NCBI GenBank assembly: GCA_910587815.1
Contig: CAJUNK010000020.1
Span: forward strand, 2,159-24,052
Source of the DNA: Candidatus Gastranaerophilales bacterium
Lineage (GTDB): Bacteria; Cyanobacteriota; Vampirovibrionia; Gastranaerophilales; Gastranaerophilaceae
DNA length: 21,894 nt
Direction: 5' to 3'
Shown: in pieces, positions 20,930 through 21,894 of the stretch
How positions within the stretch are numbered: position 1 is the stretch's first letter
How the letters are laid out: each line of letters begins with the position of its first letter
The notes under the pieces: generated by a model
Database searches by the model: none
Told to the model about the DNA's origin: nothing
The model's input: the letters and a program-made list of their open reading frames with translations, nothing else
Position numbers and translations under genes: made by a program

Positions 20930-21601
20930 ATGAAAACTTGTGAAAAATGCAATTGTATATATGACGATGTTTTTGAACAATGCCCAAGATGCAATAAGTT
21001 GCCATTAATTGGCAGGTTTGAAAAATTTATCTTTGCTGCAATTTTAACCCTAATTTTAGGGATTATACTGGTTTTTGTTAATTTTAAAATTGCCTTAATC
21101 GCATTTGGTGTATTTGTTTATTTTGCAATTATTATTCCTAAAAAATTTCCCAAAGAATGGAAAAAAGCAAGTAAAAATAGCATGAATATGCAAAAAACAG
21201 TGGCTTTACAGAATTTTTCAATTATTCATATAGAAGGCATTAAAAATACAGACCAAAATCAAAAATGCATCCTGAAAATAAATTCTGAATATTTAAGTTT
21301 TGAAGATAATAAAGAAAATTGCATTAAATTTATCAAACTTTCTGATATTGAAAATCTGTGCATACTTGAAGAAATTGAACAAACCGTGAAAAATAAATCT
21401 ACAATAGGGCGTGCTGTTGTGGGAGGCTTGTTATTAGGCGGTGTTGGTGCTGTTGTTGGCGGGCTAAGCGGCCTTAATCCAACGATGGTTGAAAATAAAA
21501 AGTATTATCTTGAAATTAAAAGCTCTAAAAATCCTGATATTATCATTGCTTCGGATAATAAAACATTGAAGAATATTAAAAATTTGGTTTTATCAAAATA
21601 A
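20930..21601 (+). CDS. Zinc-ribbon membrane protein with PH-like domain
   Basis: 223 aa. N-terminal zinc ribbon with C4, C7, C18 and C21 (CEKCNCIYDDVFEQCPRC). Two adjacent hydrophobic segments follow (about 32-52 and 54-70), so the ribbon and the rest are probably both cytosolic. Residues 95-223 look like a small PH-like beta domain (KCILKINSEYLSFEDNKENC, IKLSDIENLCI, YYLEIKSSKNPDIIIASDN). It is interrupted by a glycine-zipper hydrophobic loop, GRAVVGGLLLGGVGAVVGGL (163-182). The same kind of Gly-rich insertion occurs in bacterial PH-like (bPH/YokE-type) proteins. The function is unknown. AAAGGGA precedes the ATG, and a strong hairpin terminator follows the stop. Confidence 0.75.
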   Translation: MKTCEKCNCIYDDVFEQCPRCNKLPLIGRFEKFIFAAILTLILGIILVFVNFKIALIAFGVFVYFAIIIPKKFPKEWKKASKNSMNMQKTVALQNFSIIHIEGIKNTDQNQKCILKINSEYLSFEDNKENCIKFIKLSDIENLCILEEIEQTVKNKSTIGRAVVGGLLLGGVGAVVGGLSGLNPTMVENKKYYLEIKSSKNPDIIIASDNKTLKNIKNLVLSK

Positions 21602-21626
21602 ATTTATGTACTAAATATATAAACAA

Positions 21627-21659
21627 AAACCCGCCTTGATATTAATAATGGCGGGTTTT
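21627..21659. terminator. Bidirectional terminator between the zinc-ribbon gene and tRNA-Arg
   Basis: AAACCCGCC (21627-21635) pairs perfectly with GGCGGGTTT (21650-21658) over a 14-base loop, with T on one side and A-rich sequence on the other. It can end both the plus-strand gene and the minus-strand tRNA transcript, 6 bases past the tRNA 3' end. Confidence 0.88.
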
Positions 21660-21664
21660 AAACC

Positions 21665-21738
21665 TATCCACGAGAGGATTTGAACCTCCGACATTCACCT
21701 TAGGAGGGTGACGTTCTATCCTGCTGAACTACGTGGAC
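21665..21738 (-). tRNA. tRNA-Arg, anticodon CCT
   Basis: Complete cloverleaf on the minus strand. Acceptor GTCCACG pairs with CGTGGAT (one G-T). The D-stem is GTTC/GAAC with a GG-containing loop. The anticodon stem is TCACC/GGTGA with loop CTCCTAA, so the anticodon is CCT, reading AGG. The variable loop is ATGTC. The T-stem is GGAGG/CCTCT with TTCAAAT. The discriminator is A, and CCA is not encoded. Partial copies lie just upstream of its 5' end (see the repeat). Confidence 0.95.
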
Positions 21739-21894
21739 ATATTTAATTTTCAATTTTATCACTTTGCAGGATAGAAACGTCACAGGTGACATATTCTTTT
21801 GATGAGTTTATCACTCATCAAGTCCTGCTGAACTATAAAGGACATATTTAATTTTCAATTTTATCACTTTGCAGGATAGAAACGTCACAGGTGA
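21719..21894 (-). repeat. Tandem repeat of the tRNA-Arg 5' half and leader
   Basis: Two units with a period of about 105 bases. Bases 21736-21789 recur exactly at 21841-21894 (54 of 54, cut by the window end). TCCTGCTGAACTA of the tRNA 5' half recurs at 21823. Within each unit GCAGGATAGAAACGTCACAGGTGA (on the plus strand) is an inverted, anticodon-loop-less copy of the tRNA D/anticodon region. Between the units, TGATGAGT-TTATC-ACTCATCA is a perfect 8-bp hairpin. Confidence 0.85.

Noticed and set aside
1..21894. CRISPR array, insertion sequence, integrase, rRNA or plasmid origin
   Set aside because: No regularly spaced repeats, transposase or recombinase motifs, terminal inverted repeats around a gene, or rRNA-like sequence were found; the only tandem repeat is the tRNA-Arg unit.

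Overview
The window is an AT-rich bacterial chromosome segment. Most coding lines I counted are roughly 20-30% G+C. The cell envelope looks Gram-negative: there is a Kdo transferase (WaaA), a CreD-type inner-membrane protein and several proteins with signal peptides. One protein carries an N-terminal NPFGLTFKG motif, and there are membrane-anchored proteins of unusual design. From memory, these features resemble gut Gastranaerophilales (Cyanobacteriota, class Vampirovibrionia, formerly Melainabacteria). That placement is an inference and no database was searched.

Layout. Positions 1-4419 hold a minus-strand nucleotidyltransferase-fold protein, then on the plus strand a secreted M48 metallopeptidase, a YgeA-type Asp/Glu racemase, a GNAT-like protein and a membrane-anchored HEMGH metalloprotease-like protein. 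Positions 4416-7308 are a metal and stress block: a CPC-type Zn/Cd/Pb P1B ATPase (minus) divergent from an ArsR/SmtB regulator, with two near-identical palindromic operators between them, followed by an AdhR-like MerR regulator. Positions 7294-7980 are compositionally foreign and decayed: a fragment with a FISUMP/DUF1566-like end at about 50% G+C, plus a possible tRNA relic. Positions 7980-10719 carry waaA divergent from a GT2 glycosyltransferase, and a secreted Thr/Glu/Lys-rich protein. Positions 11023-12945 form an isolated phage-type cassette: a tail-fibre-like protein, a small holin-like protein and an amidase endolysin, with their own promoter and an upstream palindrome.

Positions 12942-16863 are a minus-strand set reading creD, dgt, then an aldehyde dehydrogenase whose start codon lies in the loop of a perfect 15-bp inverted repeat. 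Positions 17036-18125 are a compact peroxide-defence operon, perR - rubredoxin - reverse rubrerythrin, with a PerR-box candidate at its promoter. The rubredoxin gene is only 46 codons long and easy to miss. From 18230 to 21601 are lineage-type proteins: an unknown protein that may be translated from a leaderless mRNA, the NPFG-motif protein with a HEAT-repeat partner, a secreted coiled-coil protein with a Spy/CpxP-like end, and a zinc-ribbon membrane protein. The window ends with tRNA-Arg(CCT) on the minus strand. Its 5' half and leader are tandemly repeated, and each repeat carries an inverted copy of the D/anticodon region.

Two start-site styles coexist. Many genes have good Shine-Dalgarno sequences, but at least four (3142, 9239, 9296, 18230) have none and have a -10-like hexamer placed so that transcription would begin at or within a few bases of the ATG. 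No integrase, transposase, CRISPR array or rRNA was seen. The strongest candidates for something undescribed are the stand-alone tail-fibre/holin/amidase cassette, the repeated inverted tRNA-Arg structure, and the start-codon hairpin of the aldehyde dehydrogenase.
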